Assembly (NCBI GenBank): GCA_914767885.1
Contig: CAJZBQ010000062.1
Location: 372,001-436,000, forward strand
Reading direction: 5' to 3'
Source of the DNA: Blepharisma stoltei
Lineage: Eukaryota; Ciliophora; Heterotrichea; Heterotrichida; Blepharismidae
DNA: 64,000 nt
Positions 1 through 10,371 of the stretch are shown here, in pieces (within the stretch, counting starts at the first letter, position 1; every line of letters starts with the position of its first letter). The position numbers and the translations under genes are program-made. The notes under the pieces were generated by a model. It was not told the DNA's origin. It made no database searches and saw only the letters and a program-made list of their open reading frames with translations.

Positions 1-1418
1 TCCTTGGGTTTTCTGTTCTGAAGCTTTCTTTAGATGCAATTGAACGATTATCACTAATTTCTTGATCAGGGAGGACTCGGATGGATGGGCCAAAATCATA
101 GGTTGGCAAACTTTGAATACGCCCAGAATTTTCAATTGTAAAATCTGAGTTTTTTAGAAGATTTCCAAAATTTGATGAATTTTCGCCTCGCCGTGCTCCA
201 TAAATGTCGTTTTGATCGTGCTTATTTAATATATAAGCTGCAGCCATTAGCCCTGCTTTATTTTTTCTAGCCGCTGACACATCTCCACCATTTCTCAATT
301 TATCTAGATCTTCCATAATTTTTTTCCTATCATTTTCCAGCATCTCTTTCCTTCTCCTTATATATGCAATATCTTCCCCTTTATTTCTATACAAACTGAT
401 CTCATCAAGTTTCAATTGTTTGTAATTTTCTTTTATGTCCCTCGTCCTGGTAATTAAATCACTGGATTGAAACTCAGGATCATTTTCAAGCTTCTCTGCC
501 TTTTCTTGTAGGCTTGATATATCTCTTTTCAAAACGGCTTCTTTATCTAGGATTTTCTGTTTTTCTTCCAAAATCTTCTGGATTTCAGCCTTTTTTATTG
601 CTTCAAGAGCTTCTGCCCTTCTTTTTTCCAGTTCCCTTAACGCTTTTTCTATCTCATCTTTCTCATTAATAGCAGCTCTTTCTTTTTCTTTCCGATTGTC
701 TACTTCTTTTAGTAAATGCTCAATTGTCCCTTCATTTTGTTTTCTTTGAATATTAGCTTTTTGCCTTTCAATATTAATATTATTTAGCTCATCCCTGATC
801 ATTTTCTGATGCGAATTTTCATATTCTTTATTATACCTCAGAAATTTATCTTCTATATGTTTTATGCTTGCTCTTGCATCATACATCTCACCCCACTTCT
901 TTAATTGGAGCAAAATATCATAAATTCTAATGTTTTGAGCAATAATTATCTTAAAATTGGAATAAATTTTAATTTTATAGATTAAAATATAGCTTCCTTA
1001 AATATATTAAATTTCCTATATTTGCTCTATTTTTAAGTGGAAAGTAGTAGAATATTATTTAAATGAATTTGGCGATAAATTTATAAATTTTTAATTCATA
1101 ATTTTTCGAAAATAAAACTTCTGATTGGAGAAGATTGCTCTAGTTTAAAGTAGAGTCAGTCCCTTTAATTTGTGCATCAATCTCAGGTATCCTTTGATAC
1201 TGCACAAAACGATCAACATCATTTAATGTAAGAGTTTCTTGATAATATCTATTTTGCGCTGATTGGTTATCCGATGCTTCCAGTTTCTTATAGAGACTAG
1301 GAAGAGTTCCATACTCTGACTCCTTGCAGAAATTTTGTTTATGATTATCAAATTCTCTTTGAGTTTCAAATTTCATCCTGCAGCTTCTGCATTCCAATAA
1401 TAGAAAATTCGTGTCCAT
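1..1418 (-). CDS. CCDC17-like C2HC zinc finger / coiled-coil protein (3' end outside window)
   Basis: Read from the ATG at 1418 leftward; the gene runs off the window edge. The N-terminus carries a zinc-finger-like motif C-x2-C-x12-H-x4-C (residues about 11-32), similar in spacing to the N-terminus of metazoan CCDC17. After an IES at 902-1145 is removed the frame continues (..DSTL|KKWGEMYDA..) into a long charged coiled coil rich in E/K/R. The upstream in-frame ATG near 1475 lies inside a MITE end and is not the start. Splitting the locus into two genes would need a TAG stop that exists only if the IES is retained. CCDC17 proteins are little studied; a cytoskeletal or ciliary role is inference. 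The family call rests on the finger plus coil arrangement only. Confidence 0.6.
902..1145. mobile_element. IES, 244 bp, in CCDC17-like gene
   Basis: AT-rich insert bounded by TA at 902-903 and 1146-1147. Its ends form a short imperfect inverted repeat, TAATTGGAGCAA against TAAACTAGAGCAA. Retained, it puts a TAG stop in the host gene; removed with one TA, the two coding parts join in frame (ACT TTA AAG AAG). No ORF inside. Confidence 0.75.
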
Positions 1419-1447
1419 GTGACAATTCTTGACCTTTTTAATATTTC

Positions 1448-1782
1448 TAACTCTCCCCCCTCCTTGAATAAACAAAAAATTCTTGTTCGCTCACAGAGAG
1501 GAGGGTTAATTTGTTTTTTTAAAAATTTATACATAAATTTTATAGAAAATTTTTTGTCTCCGAATTTAAAAAAATCCTAATTCGAATTATTTGGGAAGCA
1601 AATATTAATTTAATTTGTAAAATTTATGTTTTAAAACGCGCGATTCATTATACTAATTATAACTTATATATCAAAGTTTTTTTCTATAAAAAATTTTCTA
1701 TCAAAACAATTTTTGTTCGCTCGATTTTTGGGCAAGAAATAGCGATTTTTCTAGTAGTTTTGTTCACTCACGGAGGGGGGAG
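1448..1782 (-). mobile_element. MITE-type IES, 335 bp, between divergent genes
   Basis: Copy of the window's main MITE family in reverse orientation: TA-ACTCTCCCCCC at the left, GGAGGGGGGAG-TA at the right, with the hairpin end (two facing GTTCGCTCAC copies) at the left. Lies in the roughly 375-bp spacer between the CCDC17-like and NAA25-like starts, so most of that spacer is element and the true intergenic DNA is only about 40 bp. Both flanking ORFs appear to start inside its ends, which is an artefact. Confidence 0.85.
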
Positions 1783-1792
1783 TAAATATAAA

Positions 1793-4075
1793 ATGAATTC
1801 AAACCAAGATCCCAAAGTGAATGCGATCTTAGAATGCATTGCTTCAGGAGACTTAAGGAAAGCAATGAAAAAAGTAAACAGCCAAATCCAAAACAACGAA
1901 CTTTCCAAGTTTTATGCACTTAAAGCACTTGTATATCAAAAACTAAAAAAGGTCCCTGAATGCATGGAAATTGTAAAAAGGCTTCAAACTACTTCTCCAG
2001 ATGATATTGATTCAATTGAGATACTAATAGTCATTTTCAAGAATCTTAAAAAGCTTGACGAAGTTACTGAACTTTATGAAGAAGCTTATGAAAAATTCCC
2101 ATCTGAAGATAGAGGGAAAAATCTTTATCAGGCTTATTCAAGTCAATTTAAGTTTGGAGAACAGTCAAAGATTGCCTTGAAGCTGCACAAGTATCATGGA
2201 AACGTTGAGTATGCAGAATGGGGCGCCTTTTCAATGCTGCTATTAGCAGATACAGATTCCAGGCAAGTCGGAATGGTAGAAATAGCTGACCTTCTTTTCC
2301 AAAAAATAAAGAGAAGAGATGGATTTGCTTATACCCCTACATTTTTTAGGCTTGATATTGCTATCCATGAAAGGCTTAAAGCCTTTTCTGAAGCTATTCA
2401 TTTATTAAATCAGCATATTGATATAATCTCAGACTATGTCGAACGTACATCATTGATTGCGAAATTCTATAGGCTAAGAGGAGAGCATATACATACACTA
2501 AATTTATACCATTCAATATTATCTCTTAATCAGTCAGAGACAACAGCAAGAGACTTATGGCAGATTTCTATAGATTATATTGATACCATTTTTGAAATCG
2601 TTAAACTGTCCTGTGAAGGAACCACAAGGTTTAGCCAACTCGGGCCATTTGATCCAACATCAGTAGTAATCAAAGCAGTAGATACAGGGACAAAGCATAA
2701 TATATGGAAGCCTCTTACTGGGACTGAATCTCTTGTAGGCATTATTATTGCTTCATTAGCTAATATCCGAGCAGCTAGAGATTTAATACAAGGAAGAGGA
2801 GCACTTATAGATTTAATCAAAAGGCAGTCTTATCTTCTGGAAATGGAGTTCAAAAGGAGACTTATTTTTTGGAATTTTTCTCAAGGTGCTGAAGAATACA
2901 AAGATGAAGCTGAGCCTGGAGGTATTTTTATGCCTTTGATTTTAAGATATATAAGTTTGTATTATGAAATCCCAACCACGCCAGACGAAATGACTCCATT
3001 TCTCTACCATTTAAATGCTACACAACTAATCCCTTTCAAAGATAAAATTCAAGCGTTTCTTGACAAAACGCTGGATCTGAATACAAATAAAATAAAATGC
3101 TTAAAATGTACTATTTGTTGTGTGAAAATATTGAGGCTGGTAGGCTGCTATTCACCACCTGTTATTAAAACTGCTGGAAATATGTGGGAAGCAGCTGGAT
3201 TTCTAATCAGAAAATACCTGGAATATGTTGAGTATGAGCCAAATCCTAAAAAAAACGAAATAAGACTATCTGATGACTTATTGCTGCTAGCAGTTGAAGT
3301 ATTGCTTCAGAGCATCCCAGAGGTAACTGAAAATACTGTGGACTATAATACAATTTCAACTAACGAAGAACCATTTCCAAGCTTCAGCCATAGAATTTTC
3401 TTTTGCATAGGAGTGCTTGAATATGGAATGCATAGAAGCCCCTATAATAAAACCTTCAAATTCAAACTGATGGCTCTCTATGAAAAAATTAAAAATTACA
3501 TTGCAGTTGCTAAAATCTACAACTCGCTTGAAGTAAAAGATGAGCAAGTAGAGACTCAGTCATATATTTACTATAGAATGCTTATAGAATCTCCTATTCA
3601 TATCAAAGAGCTTCAAGAGCTCAGCAAAAACATTTCCCACTACCACAAAACAGCTAACTATGAGCTCTTGCCATATATTCATAGAGCTTACTCCAAGTAT
3701 TCTATTGAAGAAGTAAAATCTTTATTTGATAAAAAGGTCACAATTGAGAACTCATATTTCAAAACTATAGCACAGTTTATTACAGCTTACACTGGGATAT
3801 TTAAAACTCTTCTAGTGCCCGGACAATACTTCGCAAAATATTTGCGTGAGAATTTAGCTTTATTTAATAAGACGTCTACACTTTCTGACATTTCTGAGTT
3901 TTCTCAAACAGCTGATATGGTTCCTCTATATGATATTGGAGTTATAAAAATAAAGCCGATAAGAGATATTAAAGCAAAAATACCATACCAGCCTGAAGCC
4001 TTAAAAGAAGACCCCTTCAAGCATCGAAAGCTGTCTCCTGATAGTGCATATGGCTTATATAGCGCCTTCCTATAG
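1793..4075 (+). CDS. NAA25: N-alpha-acetyltransferase B auxiliary subunit (NAA25/Mdm20-like)
   Basis: 760 aa from the ATG at 1793, just outside the MITE end; the earlier in-frame ATG at 1760 is MITE sequence. The N-terminal third is TPR-like helical repeat (a KALVYQKLKKVPECMEI-type helix followed by YEEAYEKFP), the arrangement of the NAA25/Mdm20 family, and length is close to the usual 750-970 aa. Known role of the family: ribosome-bound scaffold of the NatB complex, which with NAA20 acetylates N-termini starting Met-Asp/Glu/Asn/Gln. The TAG stop coincides with the left border of a hairpin IES; excision gives TAA at the same codon, so the protein is unchanged. No intron seen. Confidence 0.8.
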   Translation: MNSNQDPKVNAILECIASGDLRKAMKKVNSQIQNNELSKFYALKALVYQKLKKVPECMEIVKRLQTTSPDDIDSIEILIVIFKNLKKLDEVTELYEEAYEKFPSEDRGKNLYQAYSSQFKFGEQSKIALKLHKYHGNVEYAEWGAFSMLLLADTDSRQVGMVEIADLLFQKIKRRDGFAYTPTFFRLDIAIHERLKAFSEAIHLLNQHIDIISDYVERTSLIAKFYRLRGEHIHTLNLYHSILSLNQSETTARDLWQISIDYIDTIFEIVKLSCEGTTRFSQLGPFDPTSVVIKAVDTGTKHNIWKPLTGTESLVGIIIASLANIRAARDLIQGRGALIDLIKRQSYLLEMEFKRRLIFWNFSQGAEEYKDEAEPGGIFMPLILRYISLYYEIPTTPDEMTPFLYHLNATQLIPFKDKIQAFLDKTLDLNTNKIKCLKCTICCVKILRLVGCYSPPVIKTAGNMWEAAGFLIRKYLEYVEYEPNPKKNEIRLSDDLLLLAVEVLLQSIPEVTENTVDYNTISTNEEPFPSFSHRIFFCIGVLEYGMHRSPYNKTFKFKLMALYEKIKNYIAVAKIYNSLEVKDEQVETQSYIYYRMLIESPIHIKELQELSKNISHYHKTANYELLPYIHRAYSKYSIEEVKSLFDKKVTIENSYFKTIAQFITAYTGIFKTLLVPGQYFAKYLRENLALFNKTSTLSDISEFSQTADMVPLYDIGVIKIKPIRDIKAKIPYQPEALKEDPFKHRKLSPDSAYGLYSAFL

Positions 4076-4252
4076 ATGGCGCGCAATGCGCCATCACCGG
4101 GCCATGTCGGGAGAGGGGTTCTCCACGAGGAATAGTTCCACGTGTGGAACCCTCTTTTTCCACGAGCCAAAAAGAGGGTTCCACACGTGGAGCCATTCCT
4201 CGTGGAGAACCCTCTCCCGACATGGCCCAGTGATGGCGCATTGCGCGCCATC
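4073..4252. mobile_element. Fold-back (hairpin) IES, 180 bp, at NAA25 stop codon
   Basis: Nearly perfect inverted repeat: each arm starts TAGATGGCGCGCAATGCGCC, with a short centre around the CCACGTGTGGAA / TTCCACACGTGG motifs. TA at 4073-4074 and 4253-4254. GC-rich, unlike surrounding DNA. ORFs in both directions inside are mirror images forced by the palindrome and are not genes. Confidence 0.75.
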
Positions 4253-4300
4253 TAATAGAATTCGCTATATCTAGATAACAGAATTATTCATATTCATTCA

Positions 4301-5278
4301 ATGAAATTGAAACTAATTCTTGATATTGTTGAACAAAATATCCCAGGTATAGAAAGTGGGCTAAGAGCTTTAAATTCTGTTCTAAGCCAGCTCGATCTTC
4401 TTTCTAAACCTGCACTAAAAAAGGCTATTAATTGAAGACCAGGCTCAAGTGCAGCATTTGATGAAGCAGTTCCTGATAAACCATTCACAGGAAAATTTGA
4501 ATCTGAAGCAGAATTTATTAACCATAAAAAGTTACTGGATTCAAAAATCTGAAAATTTTTACTGATGATTTTTGAAGGAGCGTTTCGGCTTATTTGTGCA
4601 CATCCATCAGATAATTATTCAAGGACAAGATCTCCGACTTCTAGAGAAAATAATGAATACGCTGAGCAAGATTTTACATATAAATTGACAGCATTTCCCC
4701 ACGTCTCAAGACACGCTGAAGTTTTAAATTTGATGCTGAAAGATATTGAATCTTTGATAATCCCAAAAGAAGATTATTTAAAAAAATTAAAATTGGGACT
4801 CTCCAAGATATCTTCTTCCCTTGATGCCGATGTAGGGAATGAAGATAATGCTGAAAATGATGACATTATGCACCCTGGAATGATTTATATTATAAATGAT
4901 GTGCTACATGGGCCACTTTTAACGGTTAAAATGCTTATGCCTTCATTAATCTCAACTCTTCCATCAAAGCAGCTCCCGAATGATCCACATCCAGATTTAA
5001 ACCATGTTTTAAATATTCATAAATGTATAGAGCAGCTCGGAACTGAAACAAATGCCTTGCTTTCTAAAATAAAAGATTATCTTGATCAGCAGACCCGAAT
5101 GTCATATTGGGAGCAGCTTGGCAATACATATTTATCTACTACAGGTTTTCAGCAGTATACATCTATGCTACCACCTGACACATTTCGCAAAATACTTCAA
5201 AATATTTCTACTAATCACCTTGAAGAGCTAAAAACAACCATTGAGTTCATATCTTTATTAGAAAATATTCCTAATTAA
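4301..5278 (+). CDS. Uncharacterised 325-aa protein
   Basis: ATG at 4301 to TAA at 5278, with two in-frame TGA(Trp) codons in the first 90 residues that hide the N-terminus if TGA is taken as stop. Mostly helical and soluble, no signal peptide or membrane segment, with an acidic patch (EDNAENDD) near residue 185. I do not recognise the family. It ends 18 bp before the uridine kinase ATG on the same strand, but ciliates usually transcribe singly, so no operon is implied. Confidence 0.8.
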
Positions 5279-5296
5279 CTTTTATATAACTCTTAT

Positions 5297-5926
5297 ATGG
5301 CAAGTCCTCCTATTTTTATAGGTATTTGTGGTGGAACTGCTTCTGGGAAAACAACTCTATGCAATAGAATAAGTGAAGCGTTAGGTGCGGAATGCACCGT
5401 CCTGGGTATGGACCACTTCTATAAAGGTCTAACAGAAGAAGAGCTTCCTTTGGTGCATGAGTATAACTTTGATCACCCCAATGCACTTGATTTTGATGAA
5501 ATGTATATTGCTGTGCAAAAACTGTTGAGAAGGGAAGATGCTGATATCCCAATTTATGATTTTAAAACCCATGGGAGGAAAGCTGAAAGACAGATTGTGA
5601 GGAGTTCGAACTTGATCCTTTTTGAAGGAATTTTGGCTTTTTTTGATAAGAGGCTGAGAGATCTTATGAAATTAAAGATTTTTGTTCAGACAGATGATGA
5701 TATAAGACTCTGCAGGAGATTATTAAGAGATGTTGCTGAAAGAGGCAGAGACCCAGATGGGATTTTGAATCAGTATTTTAAATTTGTGAAACCTTCTTTC
5801 GATGAGTATATAAGACCTACTATGAGATATGCAGATATCATTGTACCACATGGTGCACATAATGATGTGGCTATTGAATTCATAGTAATGAACCTTAAAA
5901 ATATCCTCAATCTCCCTAAAAACTAG
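5297..5926 (+). CDS. UCK: Uridine/cytidine kinase
   Basis: 209 aa, complete. Walker A GGTASGKTT at residues 12-20, then the uridine kinase signatures DHFYKGL, YNFDHPNA and YDFKTHGR, the LFEGIL strand, and the lid arginines (LCRRLLRD, ERGRD). Matches eukaryotic UCK length without the C-terminal UPRT domain found in some homologues. Reaction: ATP-dependent phosphorylation of uridine and cytidine to UMP/CMP in pyrimidine salvage, cytosolic. No intron or IES inside; a MITE lies 33 bp after the stop. Confidence 0.95.
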   Translation: MASPPIFIGICGGTASGKTTLCNRISEALGAECTVLGMDHFYKGLTEEELPLVHEYNFDHPNALDFDEMYIAVQKLLRREDADIPIYDFKTHGRKAERQIVRSSNLILFEGILAFFDKRLRDLMKLKIFVQTDDDIRLCRRLLRDVAERGRDPDGILNQYFKFVKPSFDEYIRPTMRYADIIVPHGAHNDVAIEFIVMNLKNILNLPKN

Positions 5927-5959
5927 ATTAATTTGGGAGTTTTAAAAATTAATTTATTC

Positions 5960-6279
5960 TAACTCCCCCCTCCGTTAGTGAACAAAACCATTAGAAAAAT
6001 CCATTTTTTTGCACAAAAATCCACCCTCCGTGAGCGAACAAAAATTTTTTATAGAAAAAATTTTGATATATAAGTGATAATTAGTTAATTCTGTTTAATT
6101 TTAAGCAAATTGCGTTTTAAAACATAAATTTTTCAAATTAATTAATATTTCCTTTCCTATTGGGATGTTTTTAAATTTCGAAAAAAAAAATCTATAAAAC
6201 TTATATATAAATTTTAAAAAAAAACAAATTAACCCCTGCGAACCAACAAGATTTTTTGTTAGCTCACGGAGAGGGGGTG
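5960..6279 (+). mobile_element. MITE-type IES, 320 bp, intergenic
   Basis: Forward-orientation copy: TA-ACTCCCCCCTCCGTTAG at left, GGAGAGGGGGTG-TA at right; internal second CCTCCGTGAGCGAACAAAA block and the shared AT-rich core. TA at 5960-5961 and 6280-6281. Right-hand hairpin end is decayed. Confidence 0.8.
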
Positions 6280-6424
6280 TAAGATAATAAATATTAAATT
6301 TAGATTTTAATATTCGAGTATAAAATACATTTTAAAAAAAAATAATTTCCTTACATAGACATTTATTTGCTAAATAGATTTTATTATGCTAATATTTCCA
6401 GCATTTATGCTGTAAAATAAAAAT

Positions 6425-6877
6425 ATGAGTTACAAGCAAAGTATCGCAATTCAAAACGAACTCAGAAATAAATCACCAAAGCAGCTAGAGGCCAATAGCA
6501 ATAAAAGCGGAGCCAAAACCAAATCAAAAAGAGAGAATGATTTCACCATAAAATATAAGACCGAGCTATGCAGGAACTGAATTTCAGGGTTCTGTGAATT
6601 TGGTGATAAATGTGCATTTGCTCATGGGGATGAACAGCTGAGACTAAAAGAAGCTGCCCCTGAACCAGTAAAGATAAAGAAATGTGTAAATTACTTTGAG
6701 GTAGGATATTGCCTTTTAAATTCTAAATGCCCTTTCAGGCACGAAAAAAACTCCCAAGACACTGCACCTAATTCTCCTACGGGTAGTGTAGAGTCCAGCA
6801 GGAGGACGAGTGAAGATTTTTCACCGGATCGAACACAAATATTTATAGATTTGGAATCAAGAAATACTTATTTCTAA
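6425..6877 (+). CDS. Tandem CCCH zinc finger (TIS11/tristetraprolin-like) RNA-binding protein
   Basis: 150 aa, ATG 6425, TAA 6875-6877. Easily missed because a TGA falls in the first finger: YKTELCRNW-x-SGFCEFGDKCAFAHG, where TGA supplies the Trp that is conserved in CCCH fingers of this class. Second finger: KKCVNYFEVGYCLLNSKCPFRH. This is the YKTEL-type lead-in of TIS11 proteins, which bind AU-rich mRNA elements and promote decay. Low-complexity Ser-rich tail with SPTGS and RRTSEDFSP, possible phosphosites. This gene is the clearest single demonstration of the UGA=Trp code here. Confidence 0.9.
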
Positions 6878-7300
6878 TTAATTAATATTTCAAAAAAAAA
6901 GTATACTCCGTTGGGACTTTTCATCGTCAGTATGCCGATGAACTGCTCGATTAATAATATAGTCTCTTCTTCAATTCTTTATCGAACCGAGCGTGTGAAA
7001 TTTTTCTCCAACAATTGGAGAAAAATTTAAAATATATAGATTCTACGTATCAAAATTTTCTACACATTTGGGGAAATTTTGGACATGTCAGACAAGATAA
7101 GAAATTATTGCAAAGCATCATAGCCTATTTTGGCATGAAATAGTCTACTGATTACTAACATTTAGTCCGTGTTCTGATGATTAAAAATCCTAACAGACTA
7201 TATAAGATTTCACTTATTATTGTAAAATTTATTCAAAGTATAAAATCTGTTAAGATTTTATGAATCCAGTAATAAGAAGACAATTTATTAGAAAAGATGC
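6878..7300. other. Non-coding stretch with possible structured RNA
   Basis: No credible ORF. Around 6915-7030 there are consecutive stems: TTCATCG..CGATGAA, then CTGCTCG pairing near CGAGCG, then a 12-bp hairpin AAATTTTTCTCC..GGAGAAAAATTT. No tRNA, snRNA or box C/D pattern recognised. Could be a small RNA or unrelated inverted repeats. Confidence 0.25.
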
Positions 7301-7609
7301 TAACTCCACCCACCCCTCTGTGAATAAACATACCATTGAAAAAATCCCAAAAAACCCACCCCTCCCAAACAAAATTTTTTTAATATAATAGTTTTTAATG
7401 AAAAAAAAAATTTATATATAAGTGATAATTATTATAATGAGATCTTTAGCTAATTTTGTTTAAATTTGAAACAATTTGAATTTTAAAACATAAATTTTAC
7501 TAATTAAATTAATATTTAATTTCAAATTGGGATATTTTTGAATTTCAAAAAAAAATTAAACCCTAGTGAGCGAATAAAATTTTTTCTTTCACTAGCAGAG
7601 GAGGGAGCA
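7301..7609 (+). mobile_element. Decayed MITE copy
   Basis: Left end TA-ACTCCACCCACCCCTC, shared AT-rich core (ATATATAAGTGATAATTATTATAATGA and following), right end GAGGAGGGAGCAAGG where intact copies have GAGTAAG. The right border TA is therefore CA. Intergenic. Confidence 0.7.
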
Positions 7610-8086
7610 AGGTTTTATTAGGAAAACTTAAAAGTTTTTTTGACTTGAAACTTCCATATACAATTTTGAGGAATAGCTTATCCATATTTTTGACAGCATT
7701 TTTGGGTATATTCTAAATATCGAGGCCAGAAAATCCAAAATTGAAAATAATATATGAAAAATTCACATCTAATACAAACAAATATTTATGAAAAATTATT
7801 TTATGCATTTTGTATAAATTAGCTAATTTATTGAAAAATTCTTTAAAATAGCTGTTAAAATAAAATATACGAAAGATCCTAAAATTCCTATTATTTAATG
7901 GAGTTAAAAATTAAATATTGCTACCAAAATCGAAGGAATTTAAGTTATCTTTAAATTCTTTTATTAATTATAAATAATAGGATATTTTCTTTGATATTTC
8001 ATCTTGCTTTATAAATAACAAAGCATATAAATAATCAATATATTAATTATTAGCCAAATTATTTTAAACTCATCGCAAATAAAAAT
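7610..8086. other. AT-rich intergenic DNA
   Basis: No ORF, repeat or RNA gene recognised; presumably contains the SF-assemblin promoter. Confidence 0.5.
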
Positions 8087-9503
8087 ATGAGTTACTCCAT
8101 CCCTCACGATGAGCGCATATCCAGACTTTCTGAAAGGCTCACAAGTCTCCAAGGCAAGATGGACAACCACCGATCTCAAAACATCGAAAGTCTCGACTCA
8201 AAGCTTAAAGGCATTGAAGACCTTTTCAATGAATTTCAAGACCAATCCTCCAGAAAGTTTAACGTCCTAAAAGACCAACTGACTAAAATTTATAAAGGAA
8301 TTGAAGAAGAAAGCGAAAATAGAGAGTCCCTTGCAGACGCAAAAACGAGAGAAATTAATTCAATGGAAGCCAGGATCAAAGGAATTTTGGAAGCTGAATT
8401 TAACTCTCGCAGAGAAATTGAGCAAAGAATGTACAATCAAATTGAAGAAAAAGCAAATATAAAAAGCTTGACTTAGCAATACTAACTAATAAATTAATAT
8501 TTTAATGTTTTAAAGAGAAATTAAGACATCTCAAAGTAGAATTAATATTAAAATCAATTTTAGAAAGTATATCATAAGAAATGAGCTGAAAAAAGAGAGC
8601 CAGCTGAGACAAGAATCGATAAATACTTTGCAACAATACTTAGAAGTGTGCTCAAGCATAAAACCCTTCCCCCACCTCCAATCTATAACTACCTATTTTT
8701 TATTATATGATATATTAAAAATGCAAAATTTAGAGCTTACTTTTTAATTCCATTATGATTTTGAGCATATTTATCAACATGTCTGATATTATTTTTTTAG
8801 TCTAGTAAAAGTATAGATCTTTTGTGCTTTTTAATGCTTATAGTAGTTTACTTCATTAAATACATTAAATTAACCAGTATCCTATTGCACTATGTAAAAT
8901 AAGATCATAGCTGATCAGTAGTTATGTTTTGCTCATTATATAATGCTAATATATGAGCTTATAAATTATTCAGTTTTTTTCCAATTTATCAACTTTTTAT
9001 ATTGATATGTAACGCTTTCAGACAATTCCAAAATTTCAAAAGTAAATATATATGCAACTATAGTAATAATATCAGACATATTGATAAATATGCTCAAAAA
9101 TCATAATAAAATTGAATAGTAATCTCTGAATTTTATATCTTTAATATATCATACAATAAAAAATGGGTAGTTATAGATTGGGGGGTTTTACGCATGGACA
9201 GAAGTGGATATTCCTAAAATCCATGAAGCACTGAAAGCTGAAAGCGAAGACAGAGAGCAAATGGAAGCTGCTATTATGAAGCAGTTCCACGAAGATATGG
9301 ACAAGCTTTATCAAGCATTTTACCAAGAAAGGAAACAAAGAGAAGAAAGCGAAGAAAACTTGCAGGAATACTTGAAAGAAGTGGTGCTTAATTTGAAAGG
9401 AGATATAGATAAAGAAAGAGCAGAAAGAGAAGCGACAGAAGAAACGTTGTTGAGCTTACTAGAGGCGACTTGCACTAAGCTCAATGCTGCATCTCAACTT
9501 TAA
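8087..9503 (+). CDS. SF-assemblin-like striated fibre protein (split by two IESs)
   Basis: Three coding parts, 8087-8457, 8570-8636 and 9189-9503, total 753 nt = 250 aa in one frame once both IESs are removed. Sequence is a continuous heptad-type coiled coil with the SF-assemblin style start (ERISRLSERLTSLQGKM), and the RNELKKESQLRQESINTLQQY and VDIPKIHEALKAE segments typical of protist family members. Role in the family: 2-nm filaments of striated rootlet fibres attached to basal bodies. A partial inverted copy lies at 13833-14215. Junctions are KAN|IIRNEL and LQQY|AWTEVD; the second adds AWT compared with my expectation for the family, so that border is less certain. Confidence 0.8.
8458..8569. 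mobile_element. IES, 112 bp, in SF-assemblin gene
   Basis: TA at 8458-8459 and 8570-8571. Contains an in-frame TAG if retained. Removal joins GCA AAT A|TC ATA AGA AAT in frame. AT-rich, no long inverted repeat. Confidence 0.75.
8637..9188. mobile_element. IES, 552 bp, with long terminal inverted repeats
   Basis: TA at 8637-8638 and 9189-9190. Arms of about 130-150 bp (about 8658-8800 and 9060-9190) are inverted copies, both containing the CCAATCTATAACTACC block and ATATGATATATTAAA. Central spacer is AT-rich with no ORF. Removal keeps the host frame. Confidence 0.7.
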
Positions 9504-9755
9504 GTTAACCAAATTTAAAAAATTATCAGGCGCTAGACTCATTAATTTTATGGTCTTCTCGATATATTTATTTGCAGAGGAAATTAAAAAAATTATAATT
9601 AAACAAAGATTTGTTTGGAATAACATATTTATTTGAAGGGTTAAGGTCAGAATAAGCTTAATTAGATATTGAAGAAAGAAATTTGCTATCGAAGAGATAT
9701 AAAATCTATTAGATAATTATGATAAAAATTTTGGTTAGCTTTAGGAAATTAATTC

Positions 9756-9990
9756 TAACTCCCCGTTAGAAAAATCCCTATTTTTTGCCCAAAAAAACCC
9801 ACTCTCCGTGAGCAAACAAAAAATTTTTATGAAAAAAAAATTTGATATAAGTGACAATTATTATAATGAAATCTCGAGCTGATTCTGTTTAATTTTAAGC
9901 ATCTTACATTTTAAACATAAATATTGCAAATTAAATTAATTTTTACTTCTCAATTTTTTACAAATTGGAATTTTTTAAAATTTTTATACC
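9756..9990 (+). mobile_element. Truncated MITE copy
   Basis: Left border TA-ACTCCCCGTTAG, internal CCACTCTCCGTGAGCAAACAAA block and core, but the right hairpin end is absent. The related downstream sequence of the SF-assemblin pseudogene (near 14327) has the same flank without the element, an empty-site comparison. Confidence 0.65.
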
Positions 9991-10371
9991 TAAGTATCAT
10001 AAGTAGCACGGGGCGTTTTTTTAGTGGGCATCAGCCATCTATTGAATTTTCAAGGATGCAATTGCGTCTCACTGTAGTTTGCATGAATGCTATGTATGAT
10101 GAATAATTATTTTAAAAGATGCAATTGTATTGCACCTACAACTTGCACAGCATGAATAGAAGGGGACTAACTTTAACAATAGTATTAGTATAAATTTTAA
10201 CTTACACTTGATGATAGTTATCGCATCACCTAATTCATCATAAATTATTTACTTATGAGTTATAGTGTCAATTGAAGCATACTCTATTATCCAAGGTCTT
10301 CCTCGCCTTGCTTTGATTTCATCTAGCATGCTGCGTTTGGTGCATTAACTCAAAGAGAAAAATTATATGCT
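9991..10371. other. Intergenic DNA with dispersed GATGCAATTG repeats
   Basis: Diverged repeats containing GATGCAATTG followed by T-C-rich and CAC/GCA words occur near 10057, 10120 and again near 10785 on the far side of the MITE. No credible ORF. Confidence 0.4.

Noticed and set aside
1760-1792. Upstream start codon for the NAA25-like gene
   Set aside because: It lies in the MITE terminal repeat, which is expected to be excised; the ATG at 1793 follows the TA border.
4017-4274. ORFs on both strands across the hairpin at the end of NAA25
   Set aside because: They mirror each other because the region is a palindrome, and they overlap a real gene end; no domain.
8087-9503. Two separate small coiled-coil genes
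   Set aside because: Three parts form one SF-assemblin frame after two TA-bounded excisions, and a pseudogene copy preserves their order.
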